Assembly (NCBI RefSeq): GCF_002102155.1
Contig: NZ_LQOU01000042.1
Span: 53,835 to 117,834 of the forward strand
DNA: 64,000 nucleotides
Reading direction: 5' to 3'
DNA from: Mycobacterium europaeum
GTDB taxonomy: Bacteria > Actinomycetota > Actinomycetes > Mycobacteriales > Mycobacteriaceae
Made by a program: the position numbers and the translations under genes. A model generated the notes under the pieces. The model was not told the DNA's origin. It saw nothing but the letters and a program-made list of their open reading frames with translations, and did no database searches. Below, piece after piece: positions 16,691 through 25,021 of this stretch (the first letter of the stretch is position 1; each line of letters opens with the position of its first letter).

Positions 16691-17197
16691 TCAGCTGGCG
16701 GGAACCAGATCGGCGGCGACCGATGGCCAGGCCAGCAATCCGCTACGGAAGGTCTCGACGGGACCGATCGAGCCGTCTGGAAGAGCGGCGGCGGCCAGGG
16801 CCTGGGCCTTGAACGTGTGGGCGGCCATGCTCAGCCGGTGCTGCACCAGGCCGACGCTGTCGTCGAGCTCGGCCGGCCAGTTCTCCCCCCACAGCGTGAC
16901 CTCGGTGACGCCGTGATCGAGGGCCTGCAACACGCCTTGCCGAACCCGCGAGTCGCAGCCGAACAGGTCCGCCGCGGCCGCCAGGGCCTGGGGACGGGGA
17001 CGTGATTGCACCGACGCCAAGGCGTCTTCGAGGTCGATCACCCGGGCGCCGAGGATCTGCAGTGGCCGATCGTCGGGGTGGTCAGCAACGAGCACGGTGA
17101 CGTCCCACCCTGCCATCGCCCGGTCGAAGAGCCAGCCACCGGCGAAGCGCACCACGTCGACAACGGTGGCGGCGACCACGTCGAGCCGGTATCTCAT
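16691..17197 (-). CDS. conserved hypothetical protein downstream of TetR gene
   Basis: 168 residues from ATG 17197 (MRYRLDVVAATVVDVVRFAGGW), preceded by GAGGAA; a longer reading from 17296 would run into the TetR gene. I recognise no domain. The segment GWDVTVLVADHPDDRPLQIL resembles one Rossmann-like strand-turn. It starts 17 bases after the TetR stop, so the two are cotranscribed. Confidence 0.7.
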   Translation of the reverse strand: MRYRLDVVAATVVDVVRFAGGWLFDRAMAGWDVTVLVADHPDDRPLQILGARVIDLEDALASVQSRPRPQALAAAADLFGCDSRVRQGVLQALDHGVTEVTLWGENWPAELDDSVGLVQHRLSMAAHTFKAQALAAAALPDGSIGPVETFRSGLLAWPSVAADLVPAS

Positions 17198-17214
17198 TTC
17201 CTCGCGTGGCTCTT

Positions 17215-17808
17215 CTACGGGGCGAAGTCCCGCGCCAGTGTCTCGGCGTACTGCTTGAACGCCTCGGTTAGCGGTATCGATGGATCGAGCAACCATGTGG
17301 TTTCCATTCCGTGGACGAAGGCGAGAATCTCTACTGCCTTGACGGCGGGGTCGATGTCCGCGCGGTATCGGCCATCGGCCTGCCCGCGGCGGATGAGATC
17401 GGCGACGATGTCGGTGGCGGCGCGATGCCGGGCCAGCATCCGGTCGTGCAGCGGGGCGTCGGGAAGGATGTTCTCGACCAGCAACACCGTGAATGTCCCC
17501 ACCAGTTCGGGTGCCCGGTTGAACCGATCGGCGACCTGGGCGATCTGGGCGAAGAGATCACCGGTGCGGTCGGCGTGGAGGTCGTCGTCGAGGTCGCGCG
17601 CGTCGAGGACGGCGTGCAGCAGCTGCTCTTTGGATTCGAAGTGATGCAGCAGACCGGCGGGGGTGACCCCGGCCTCGCCGGCGATCTGGGCGAGGGTGGT
17701 GCTGCGCCAGCCGTTGCGCGTCAGCAGCCGTTGCGCGACGTCGAGGATGCGCTGCTTGCGGTCCTCACCTTTGGCGAGCAACGTGTCGTATCGCCGTGCG
17801 TCGGGCAC
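17215..17808 (-). CDS. TetR-family transcriptional regulator
   Basis: 197 residues from GTG 17808, preceded by AAGGAG. The N-terminal helix-turn-helix reads TTLAQIAGEAGVTPAGLLHHF (split around residues 37-57), the hallmark of the family. The C-terminal domain is a variable ligand-binding helical bundle. An imperfect palindrome 31 bases upstream suggests autoregulation. Neighbours are a thiolase operon upstream and the hypothetical gene and P450 downstream. Confidence 0.92.
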   Translation of the reverse strand: MPDARRYDTLLAKGEDRKQRILDVAQRLLTRNGWRSTTLAQIAGEAGVTPAGLLHHFESKEQLLHAVLDARDLDDDLHADRTGDLFAQIAQVADRFNRAPELVGTFTVLLVENILPDAPLHDRMLARHRAATDIVADLIRRGQADGRYRADIDPAVKAVEILAFVHGMETTWLLDPSIPLTEAFKQYAETLARDFAP

Positions 17809-17838
17809 CGGACTCCTTCGACCGAATGGCGGGCAACC

Positions 17839-17862
17839 AACCTAGTGAACACACAGTAGGTT
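17839..17862. promoter_or_regulatory. imperfect palindrome upstream of TetR gene
   Basis: AACCTA at 17839-17844 and TAGGTT at 17857-17862 form the outer arms of a 24-base imperfect palindrome. It lies 31 bases before the TetR start at 17808 within a 118-base gap. A probable operator for that regulator; not found elsewhere by eye. Confidence 0.5.
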
Positions 17863-17926
17863 AGTTTGCCGGCTGTGACAAGGGTCACCCGGGGCCTTTT
17901 GTTTTCGGCGTGCGGGGACGCCGGCG

Positions 17927-19075
17927 CTACCGCACGAGTTCGACCAGGGTGGCGTTGGCGGTGCCGCCGCCCTCGCACATGGTCTGCAGCCCGTATCGAA
18001 TCCCGTTGTCGCGCATGTGGTGCACCATGCGCGTCATCAGCACCGCCCCGGACCCGCCCAGCGGGTGGCCCAGCGCGATGGCGCCGCCGAGCGGGTTGAC
18101 CCGCTTGGGGTCCGCCCCCGTTTCGGCGAGCCACGCCAGCGGCACCGGCGCGAAGGCCTCGTTCACCTCGAACGCACCGACCTCCGACAGCTGCACGCCG
18201 GCCTTCTTCAGCACCTTCTCGGTCGCCGGGATGGGACCGGTGAGCATGAGCACCGGGTCCGCCCCGGTGACCGCGCCCGCCAGGTAGCGCACCAACGGGG
18301 TCAAGCCGAGGTCGACCGCCATTTCCGCCGTCATCACCAGCAAGGCCGCCGCACCGTCGGAGATCTGCGAGGAGTTGCCCGCGTGGATCACGCCGTCTTC
18401 GGTGAAGGCCGGCTTCAGGCCGCTGAGTTTCTCCACCGTGGTCCCCCGCCGCACACCCTCGTCGGCGGCGACGACCATTCCGTCTTCGGTGAAGACCGGC
18501 ACGATCTGTTCGGTGAAGGCGCCGGCGTCCTGGGCCGCGGCGGCCCGTTCGTGGGAGCGCGCGGAGTATTCGTCGAGCCGGGTCCGGGACAAGCCCCACT
18601 TCTTGGCGATCATCTCGGCCGACAGCCCCTGGTTGAAGGAGAAGTCGTCATAGCGGGCGAGGACCTTCGGGCCGTACGGCATGCCGGTCGCCCGGGCCGA
18701 ACCGAGCGGGACACGGCTCATGACCTCGACGCCGCCGGCCACGACGACGTCTTGCTGACCGGACATCACCGCCTGCACGGCGAAGTCGAGGGCCTGCTGG
18801 CTCGACCCGCACGCGCGGTTGACGGTGGTACCGGGGATGGTCTCCGGCCAACCGGCGGCCAGGACCGCGTAACGCCCGATGTTGCTGGACTGGTCACCGA
18901 CCTGGGATACGCATCCCCAGATCACGTCGTCGACGGTCTCCGGGCCGACTCCGGCGCGCTCCAGCAGTTCGTTGAGGACGACGGCCGACAAGTCGGCGGC
19001 GTGCATGCCGGACAGGCCGCCGTTGCGCTTCCCCACCGCAGTGCGCACGGCTTCGACGATGACTGTTTCCCGCAT
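17927..19075 (-). CDS. acetyl-CoA acetyltransferase / 3-ketoacyl-CoA thiolase
   Basis: 382 residues from ATG 19075 (MRETVIVEAVRTAVGKRNGG). Nucleophilic Cys89 in NRACGSSQQAL, the GGAIALGHPLGGSGA His motif near residue 340 and the second Cys in MCEGGGTAN near the end are all present, so it should be active. It thiolytically cleaves 3-ketoacyl-CoA, the last step of beta-oxidation. It starts 4 bases after the enoyl-CoA hydratase gene in the operon FadE, hydratase, thiolase. Confidence 0.93.
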   Translation of the reverse strand: MRETVIVEAVRTAVGKRNGGLSGMHAADLSAVVLNELLERAGVGPETVDDVIWGCVSQVGDQSSNIGRYAVLAAGWPETIPGTTVNRACGSSQQALDFAVQAVMSGQQDVVVAGGVEVMSRVPLGSARATGMPYGPKVLARYDDFSFNQGLSAEMIAKKWGLSRTRLDEYSARSHERAAAAQDAGAFTEQIVPVFTEDGMVVAADEGVRRGTTVEKLSGLKPAFTEDGVIHAGNSSQISDGAAALLVMTAEMAVDLGLTPLVRYLAGAVTGADPVLMLTGPIPATEKVLKKAGVQLSEVGAFEVNEAFAPVPLAWLAETGADPKRVNPLGGAIALGHPLGGSGAVLMTRMVHHMRDNGIRYGLQTMCEGGGTANATLVELVR

Positions 19076-19079
19076 ATCC

Positions 19080-19868
19080 CTACTCTTCTTCCTTCGATCG
19101 TGCTGATGCCCACCGGCCAGTGAACGACGGCTCCCGCCGCTCCGCGAAAGCGGCGTACGCCGCGGCCGCGTCGGCCGTTGCGAAGTTTCCCACTTGCGCG
19201 CGTGCCTCGTTCGCGAGGGCACCGCGCAAGGTGCTGTCGGCGCCCTGGTTCAGCAGGGCTTTGGTGTGGGCGAGGGCGATCGGTGGACCCGCCGCCAACC
19301 GGTCCGCGAGGTCGTCGACGAAGGCGTCGATTTCCGCGCCCGGCACCAGCCACGTCACCAGGTTCAGGGCGTACGCTTCCGCCGCGTCAATCGTCTCGCC
19401 CAGCAGCGCGAGCCGCTTGGCCTGTTGCAGGCCAACGAGTTTGGGCAGGAGCCAGGAGCCGCCGAGGTCGATCGACAGACCACGCTTGGCAAAGATCTGG
19501 CAGAACCTCGATTCCGGTGTGGCGACCACGAAGTCACATCCCAGGGCGAGGTTCCAGCCCGCCCCGACGGCCACCCCGGTCACCTTGGCGATCGTCGGTA
19601 TCGCGAGCTCGTGCAGAGCGAGCGCGACGTCGGTCAGCCGCTGCAGCTTGTAGTTCGGGTGCACGTCGTCGGGCGCCGAGATGTCGGCGCCCGAGCAGAA
19701 GCTGCCGCCGGAGCCGGTGAGCACGAGTGCGCGCACGCCACGATCCCGGCCGGCGCCGAGCAGCGCGTCGCGCAACGCGGCCCAGAGTTCGGGGTTGATC
19801 GCATTCTTTCGGCGCGGACGGTTGAGGGTGAGCGTGCGCACTCCGTCGCGGTCTTCCGACAGGAGCAC
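19080..19868 (-). CDS. enoyl-CoA hydratase/isomerase
   Basis: 262 residues if it starts at the GTG at 19868 (VLLSEDRDGVRTLTLNRP), which gives the usual short lead before the crotonase fold. No good ribosome site precedes it, so the start is uncertain. The oxyanion segments are GSFCSGADIS near residue 60 and GVAVGAGWNLALGCD near residue 100. The second catalytic region reads FAKRGLSIDLGGS; the first catalytic Glu position is less clear. Family role: hydration of enoyl-CoA. Lies between the FadE and thiolase genes. Confidence 0.88.
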   Translation of the reverse strand: MLLSEDRDGVRTLTLNRPRRKNAINPELWAALRDALLGAGRDRGVRALVLTGSGGSFCSGADISAPDDVHPNYKLQRLTDVALALHELAIPTIAKVTGVAVGAGWNLALGCDFVVATPESRFCQIFAKRGLSIDLGGSWLLPKLVGLQQAKRLALLGETIDAAEAYALNLVTWLVPGAEIDAFVDDLADRLAAGPPIALAHTKALLNQGADSTLRGALANEARAQVGNFATADAAAAYAAFAERREPSFTGRWASARSKEEE

Positions 19869-19885
19869 GGGTTCGTCGGCGGACG

Positions 19886-21067
19886 TCAGTAGCTCCTCGG
19901 CAATTTCAGGACGTTCGCTCCCAGGAAGTTCAGGATCATCTCCTGGCTCACCGGTGCGATCTTCATCAACCGGGCCTCGCGGAAGTAGCGCGTGATGTGG
20001 TACTCCTCCGCGTAACCCATGCCGCCGTGGGTTTGCAGCGCCCGGTCGGCGGCGGTGAAGCCCGCATCGGCGCACAGGTATTTCGCGGTGTTCGCCTCGC
20101 GCCCACACGGTTTCCCATGGTCGTACAACCAGGTCGCCTTGCGCAGCATCAGCTCGGCGGCGTCGAGGCGCGCCAAAGAGTCCGCGAGCGGGAATTGCAG
20201 GCCCTGGTTCATTCCGATGGGCCGGCCGAAGACCTCACGCTCGTTGCCGTACTTGACCGCCCTGTCCAGCGCCACGCGGCCGATGCCGAGCGCCTCGGCG
20301 GCGATCAGCATGCGTTCCGGGTTCAGACCGTCCAGGATGTACTGGAAACCCTTGCCCTCCTCGCCGATTCGGTCCTCCACCGGTACCTCGAGGTTGTCGA
20401 TGAACAACTCGTTGGAGCTGACGGCGTTGCGGCCCATCTTGCGGATCGGCCGGATGTCGATGCGGCTGCGGTCCAGATCGGTGATGAACAGGGTCATCCC
20501 GTCGGTCTTCTTGGTGACTTCCTCGTAGCTCTGCGTGCGGGTCAGCAACAGGATCTTGTCGGACTCCATGGCTTTGGAGATCCACACCTTGCGGCCGTTG
20601 ACGATGTAGCGATCGCCGTCGCGTTTGGCGAAGGTGGTGATGCGCGAGGTGTCCAGTCCCGCACCGGGTTCGGTCACGCCGAAGCAGACGTGGACTTCGC
20701 CGGTTGCGACCTTGGGCAGGGTGCGCGCCTTGAGTTCGTCGGAGCCGTGCACCACCACCGGTTGCATGCCGAAGATGGAAAGGTGGATCGAGCTGGCTGC
20801 GTTCATGGCGCCGCCGGATTTGGCGACCTCCTCGAGCAGGATGGTGGCTTCGGTGATACCGAGGCCGTGTCCGCCGTACTCGGTGGGAATCGTCATGCCC
20901 AGCCAGCCACCCTGCGCGATGGCCTGGTAGAACTCGCGCGGAAATTCGTGCGCCTGGTCTTTTTCCATCCAGTACTGATCGTCGAATTTCCGCGCCAGCT
21001 CGGCGACCGACCGTCGGATCAGCTCCTGGTCATCGGTCAGCTCGAAGTTCATTCCAGCGCCGGGCAT
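19886..21067 (-). CDS. acyl-CoA dehydrogenase (FadE-like)
   Basis: 393 residues from ATG 21067, with AAGAGGAGGAG 6 bases before. Full-length: FGVTEPGAGLDTSRI near residue 125, YIVNGRKVWISKAM, EREVFGRPIGMNQGLQF and THGGMGYAEEYHITRYF. FAD-dependent alpha-beta oxidation of acyl-CoA. First gene of a three-gene beta-oxidation operon. A long inverted repeat sits 22 bases upstream, between it and the amidohydrolase gene. Confidence 0.93.
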   Translation of the reverse strand: MPGAGMNFELTDDQELIRRSVAELARKFDDQYWMEKDQAHEFPREFYQAIAQGGWLGMTIPTEYGGHGLGITEATILLEEVAKSGGAMNAASSIHLSIFGMQPVVVHGSDELKARTLPKVATGEVHVCFGVTEPGAGLDTSRITTFAKRDGDRYIVNGRKVWISKAMESDKILLLTRTQSYEEVTKKTDGMTLFITDLDRSRIDIRPIRKMGRNAVSSNELFIDNLEVPVEDRIGEEGKGFQYILDGLNPERMLIAAEALGIGRVALDRAVKYGNEREVFGRPIGMNQGLQFPLADSLARLDAAELMLRKATWLYDHGKPCGREANTAKYLCADAGFTAADRALQTHGGMGYAEEYHITRYFREARLMKIAPVSQEMILNFLGANVLKLPRSY

Positions 21068-21088
21068 TTAGCGCTCCTCCTCTTTCAG

Positions 21089-21150
21089 CGCGAGCAGACG
21101 CAAACTCGCATAATCGCGACCGGAGTTATGCGAGTTTGCGTCTGCTCGCG
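21089..21150. repeat. 25-bp perfect inverted repeat (stem-loop)
   Basis: Arms 21089-21113 and 21126-21150 are exact reverse complements over 25 bases, with a 12-base loop. The arm begins CGCGAGCAGACGCAAACTCG. It occupies most of the gap between the amidohydrolase stop (21165) and the FadE start (21067), both minus strand. No T tract follows. The motif resembles short intergenic repeats I associate with mycobacteria; it could be a terminator or mRNA-stabilising hairpin. Confidence 0.75.
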
Positions 21151-21164
21151 GGGCTGGGGGACCC

Positions 21165-22463
21165 TCAGTCCTTGTTGCCGGTAAGGGCTTTCGCGTTGGC
21201 CGCGAAATCGGCGAAGGACGAACCGCCCCGGGTGTCCTTGTCGTGGCCCTGCGCCTTGATGGACACGTCATGCCCCTCGGCGGCCTTACGCAGCGCACCG
21301 ACGGTCGCCTGTTCACGCGAGATGTGAGTGAACGGGTCGAACGAGTACCAGCGCATCGCGTTCTCGTAGGTCATCTTGTTGATCTCGTCGTCCGGAACGT
21401 TGTTGATGGACAACACATCCCACAGCTCTTCCGGCGCACCCGGCCACATCGAGTCGCTGTGCGGATAGTCGGCTTCCCAGCAGATGTTGTCGATGCCGAT
21501 CATGTTGCGCAGCGCCACGCCGACCTTGTCGCTGATGAAGCAGGTCAGGAAGTGGTCGCGGAAAACCTCGCTGGGCAGCTTGCCCTTGAAGTCCTGGTGC
21601 GTCCAGGCGGAATGCATTTCGAAGGTCCGGTCGGCACGCTCGAGGAAGTAGGGGATCCAGCCGGTTCCGCCCTCGGAGAGCGCGACCTTCAGGTCCGGGT
21701 ATTCCTTGATCGGCCGCGACCACAACAGGTCGGCGGCGGCCTGCACGATGTTCATCGGCTGCAGCGTGATCATCACATCCATCGGCGCGTCCGGCGCGGT
21801 GATCGCCAGCCGGCCCGACGAACCGATGTGCACGTTCATCACGGTGTCGGTGTCCACCAAGGCTTTCCACAGCGGATTCCAGTACTCGTTGTGAAAGCTC
21901 GGATATCCCATCGCGGCCGGGTTCTCGGTGAACGTCAACGCGTGCACGCCCTTCTTCGCGACGCGTCGCACCTCGGCCGCACACGCCTCGGCATCCCAGA
22001 TGACCGGGATCGCCATCGGGATGAACCGCGCCGGGTAGGCACCGCACCACTCGTCGATGTGCCAGTCGTTGTACGCCTGCACCAGCGCGATCGAGAAATC
22101 GTGATCCTCGGTGGCGAAGAGCCGGGCGGCGAAGCCGGGAAACGAAGGGAAGCAGATGGAGGCCAGGATGCCGCCGGCGTTCATGTCCTTGACTCGCTCG
22201 TCGACGTTGTAACAACCCGGCCGGATCTCGTCGAGCCCGGTCGGCTCGATGCCGTACTCCTCCTTCGGCCGTCCGGCGACCGCGTTCAATGCCACGTTGG
22301 GGATCACGGTGTCGCGGAACTTCCACATGTCCGAGCCGTCGGCGTTGTGCACCAGGCGCGGCGCGTCGTCCTGGTACTTCTTCGGCAGGTGGTTCTTGAA
22401 CATGTCGGGCGGCTCGACGGTGTGGTCGTCGACGCTGATCAGGATCATGTCTTCTTTGTTCAT
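21165..22463 (-). CDS. amidohydrolase-2 (ACMSD-like) family protein
   Basis: 432 residues from ATG 22463 (MNKEDMILISVDDHTVEPPD), with GAAGGG upstream. The D-x-H-type metal motif VDDHTVEP is at the N-terminus, the central His in MNVHIGSSGR near residue 215 and the Asp in EADYPHSDSMW near residue 330. All ligands appear intact. The C-terminal 60 residues are polar, with no motif I know. Likely a metal-dependent decarboxylase or hydrolase. Its promoter faces the CMD/Rieske operon across a 435-base region. Confidence 0.88.
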   Translation of the reverse strand: MNKEDMILISVDDHTVEPPDMFKNHLPKKYQDDAPRLVHNADGSDMWKFRDTVIPNVALNAVAGRPKEEYGIEPTGLDEIRPGCYNVDERVKDMNAGGILASICFPSFPGFAARLFATEDHDFSIALVQAYNDWHIDEWCGAYPARFIPMAIPVIWDAEACAAEVRRVAKKGVHALTFTENPAAMGYPSFHNEYWNPLWKALVDTDTVMNVHIGSSGRLAITAPDAPMDVMITLQPMNIVQAAADLLWSRPIKEYPDLKVALSEGGTGWIPYFLERADRTFEMHSAWTHQDFKGKLPSEVFRDHFLTCFISDKVGVALRNMIGIDNICWEADYPHSDSMWPGAPEELWDVLSINNVPDDEINKMTYENAMRWYSFDPFTHISREQATVGALRKAAEGHDVSIKAQGHDKDTRGGSSFADFAANAKALTGNKD

Positions 22464-22898
22464 GGCCGTTGCCCTTCCATCGGGTCCGTCTATTCGATTC
22501 CGCTCCCACGCAGCCTCGGCGAATCGTTGTCCCGTGCCAAGATCACTAAAATGAAAACTATCTTCTCGCCAAGCGAGAATCAACATCCATCCGATGCGGT
22601 GGCCCGCGTGCGGCGGCCGACCAGGCGGGGACCGGCCCGGCGCGGCGCCCACCCCCGAGCGGCCGGGTGTGAAAGGTGAAGCGCGGCGTCGACCCGCAAA
22701 GCGGCGCGGCGGCCGGCGTTCTCGCAGGAAGGCGGGCATTTCGCCGCGCCGGGGCGGCGAACCGCCTGCGGCCCGGGCGCGTCGCCGGCCGCCGCCATTG
22801 ACCCGCCGCGCGATTCATGCAACTCTATTAGTTGGAAATGAGAATCTGATTCTCCTTCACCGAGAGGTGCATCGGGGGATGGCGAGAGGAGTGCGCGG
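22464..22898. other. 435-base divergent intergenic region
   Basis: Separates the amidohydrolase (minus, 22463) from the CMD-like gene (plus, 22899). Near 22550-22585 it is AT-richer and holds a weak GAGAAT-type site, GAAAAC-TAT-CTTCTC at 22553-22567, plus a GCGAGAAT half-site at 22573-22580. From about 22590 to 22810 it is very GC-rich, and open frames there are low-complexity Arg/Pro/Gly, so I call no gene. An exact palindrome follows at 22840-22854. Confidence 0.6.
22840..22854. promoter_or_regulatory. palindromic operator candidate, exact copy F of GAGAAT-N3-ATTCTC
   Basis: GAGAAT-CTG-ATTCTC, perfect 6-bp arms around 3 bases, 44 bases upstream of the start at 22899. It would overlap or border the promoter of the CMD-like/Rieske oxygenase operon. 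Confidence 0.7.
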
Positions 22899-23414
22899 AT
22901 GCGGTTGGCGCCGCTGCCCGCTGACCAGTGGGACGACAGTGCCCACCGGGCGCTCTCGGCGATGCGCGACCCGGACACCAACAATGCGCTCAGCACCCTC
23001 GCCCACCATCCCGCCCTCGCCAAGGCGTTTCTGCGCTTCAACGTCCACCTCTTGACCTCGTCCACGCTGCCGCCGCGCATTCGTGAGCTGGCCATCCTGC
23101 GGGTCGCGCATCGCCGAGGCTGCGCCTATGAGTGGTCTCACCACGTCGCGATGGCCAAGGCCGAGGGAGTGACCGACGACGAGATCGCCGCGGTCCAGCA
23201 AGGCCGGCCCGCGGACGAGTTCGACCGCGTGGTGATCGCCGGTGTCGACGAGCTCGAGGAGAAATCACAGCTGTCCGACCAGACCTGGGCCGCGCTCGGT
23301 GTGCGCCTCGACGACCGGCAGCGCATGGATTTCGTCTTCACGGTCGGCTGCTACGCGCTGCTGGCCATGGCCTTCAACACTTTTGGCGTACAGCTCGAAA
23401 ACGCCGAACACTAA
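22899..23414 (+). CDS. carboxymuconolactone decarboxylase / AhpD-like protein
   Basis: 171 residues from ATG 22899. The core motif RELAILRVAHRRGCAYEWSHH near residue 63 matches the CMD/AhpD fold, with one Cys where AhpD has a C-x2-C pair. It could be a decarboxylase-like or peroxidase-like helper; function not certain. First gene of an operon with a Rieske oxygenase 13 bases downstream. An exact palindrome lies upstream. Confidence 0.85.
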   Translation: MRLAPLPADQWDDSAHRALSAMRDPDTNNALSTLAHHPALAKAFLRFNVHLLTSSTLPPRIRELAILRVAHRRGCAYEWSHHVAMAKAEGVTDDEIAAVQQGRPADEFDRVVIAGVDELEEKSQLSDQTWAALGVRLDDRQRMDFVFTVGCYALLAMAFNTFGVQLENAEH

Positions 23415-23427
23415 GAGAGGTAGAAAG

Positions 23428-24711
23428 TTGCCCCACTTCCCCAAGCCAGCCGCAGGCAGCTGGACAGAGAACTACCCCGAGCTTGGCACGGCGCCCGTCG
23501 ACTACACCGACTCGATCGATACCGCCTTCTTCGAAGCCGAGCGCGACGCCGTCTTCAGGAAGACATGGCTCAACGTCGGCCGAGTCGACCGCCTGCCCCG
23601 CACCGGCAGCTACTTCACCAAAGAGCTGCCGTCGGCGGGCAAGGGCACCTCGGTGATCATCGTCAAGACCAAGGACGGATCGGTCAAGGCGTATCACAAC
23701 GTCTGCCGCCACCGCGGAAACAAGTTGGTGTGGAACGACTTCCCCAACGAGGAGACCTCCGGCACCTGCCGGCAGTTCACCTGCAAGTACCACGCCTGGC
23801 GCTACAACCTCGACGGTGACCTGACCTTCGTTCAACAGGAAGAAGAATTCTTCAACCTCGACAAGGGCAACTTCGGCTTGGCGCCGGTCCGCTGCGAGGT
23901 GTGGGAGGGCTTCATTTTCATCAACTTCGACCCCAACGCGGCGCCGCTCACCGACTACCTCGGGCCACTCGCCAAGAGCATCGAGGGCTACCCCTTCGGC
24001 GAGATGACGGAGACCTACTCCTACCGCGCCGAGGTCGGCAGCAACTGGAAGCTGTTCATCGATGCGTTCGTCGAGTTCTACCACGCGCCGATCCTGCACC
24101 AGGGGCAATACACGAAGGAAGAAGCCGCCAAGATCCAAAAGTTCGGATACGAGGCGCTGCACTACGAACTGGCCGGCCCGCACAGCCTGCAGTCGACGTG
24201 GGGCGGTCAGGCGCCTCCCCCGGACATGTCCATGGTGAAGCCGATGGACCAGGTGTTGCGCAGCGGTCTGTTCGGCCCGTGGGACAAGCCGGAGCTCATC
24301 GAGAAGCTGGACCTGCCGCCGGGGGTCAATGTGAAGAGGGTGCCGCAATGGGGCATCGACTCGTTCCTCTTCTACCCGAACTTCATGCTGCTGATCTGGG
24401 AGCCGGGCTGGTTCCTCACCTACCACTACTGGCCCACCGCCGTGGACAAGCACATCTTCGAGTGCACGCTGTATTTCGTCCCGCCGCGCAACGCGCGGGA
24501 ACGGCTGGCCCAGGAGTTGGCCGCTGTGACGTTCAAGGAGTACGCGCTGCAGGACGCCAATACGCTCGAAGCGACCCAGACCATGATCGGCACGCGGGCC
24601 GTCACAGAGTTCCTGCTGTGCGACCAGGAAGTCTTGATCCGTCATCTGCACAAGACGACCGGTGACTACGTGAAGGAGTATCAGAACAATGGCCACGTCG
24701 CTGCCCGCTGA
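23428..24711 (+). CDS. Rieske non-haem iron oxygenase, large (alpha) subunit
   Basis: 427 residues from TTG 23428, preceded by AGAGAGG. The Rieske motif CRHRGN...CKYHAW is at residues about 87-115. The catalytic iron site is DAFVEFYHAPILH near residue 215, with two His four residues apart, and a late Asp in CDQEVL. Family: aromatic-ring hydroxylating dioxygenases or demethylases. No small beta subunit of the usual type follows; a 109-residue protein overlaps its end by 23 bases. It needs a reductase/ferredoxin; candidates are the NuoF-like/ferredoxin pair at 6943. Confidence 0.93.
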   Translation: MPHFPKPAAGSWTENYPELGTAPVDYTDSIDTAFFEAERDAVFRKTWLNVGRVDRLPRTGSYFTKELPSAGKGTSVIIVKTKDGSVKAYHNVCRHRGNKLVWNDFPNEETSGTCRQFTCKYHAWRYNLDGDLTFVQQEEEFFNLDKGNFGLAPVRCEVWEGFIFINFDPNAAPLTDYLGPLAKSIEGYPFGEMTETYSYRAEVGSNWKLFIDAFVEFYHAPILHQGQYTKEEAAKIQKFGYEALHYELAGPHSLQSTWGGQAPPPDMSMVKPMDQVLRSGLFGPWDKPELIEKLDLPPGVNVKRVPQWGIDSFLFYPNFMLLIWEPGWFLTYHYWPTAVDKHIFECTLYFVPPRNARERLAQELAAVTFKEYALQDANTLEATQTMIGTRAVTEFLLCDQEVLIRHLHKTTGDYVKEYQNNGHVAAR

Positions 24712-25018
24712 ATTCGCCGAACTCGAGCCGTTTTTGGACTGGGATCTCGCCACCGAACCCGAGCGCTACGCCAAGCGACTGGCCTCGACGATGGCCGAGA
24801 TGCAGGCGTTCTACGACGTGGCCTTCCCGCGCCTCAATGACGTGATCGCCTACTGTGACAAATACCCACTAGACGATCTGCCCGAGGACGCAAGGACTCT
24901 CATGCACATCATGCAGTCGCTCGTCATGGTGTCGTTTCCCATCGAAGCGTGGAAGCAGCCGCGGGTGCCCGACAGCGGGGCCGCCTGGGTGGAGTGCATC
25001 CGGGAACCGGTGATCTAA
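24689..25018 (+). CDS. hypothetical protein coupled to Rieske oxygenase
   Basis: 109 residues, mostly helical by composition, acidic at the start (EFAELEPFLDWDLATEPERY) and ending IREPVI. No domain recognised. It overlaps the oxygenase gene by 23 bases and abuts the amidohydrolase gene, so it is probably an accessory or structural subunit. It does not resemble the usual dioxygenase beta subunit, which is longer. Confidence 0.75.
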   Translation: MATSLPAEFAELEPFLDWDLATEPERYAKRLASTMAEMQAFYDVAFPRLNDVIAYCDKYPLDDLPEDARTLMHIMQSLVMVSFPIEAWKQPRVPDSGAAWVECIREPVI

Positions 25019-25021
25019 CCG

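Noticed and set aside
22594..23055. Plus-strand frame in the GC-rich divergent region
   Set aside because: Low-complexity Arg/Pro/Gly at first and then overlapping the CMD-like gene in another frame.
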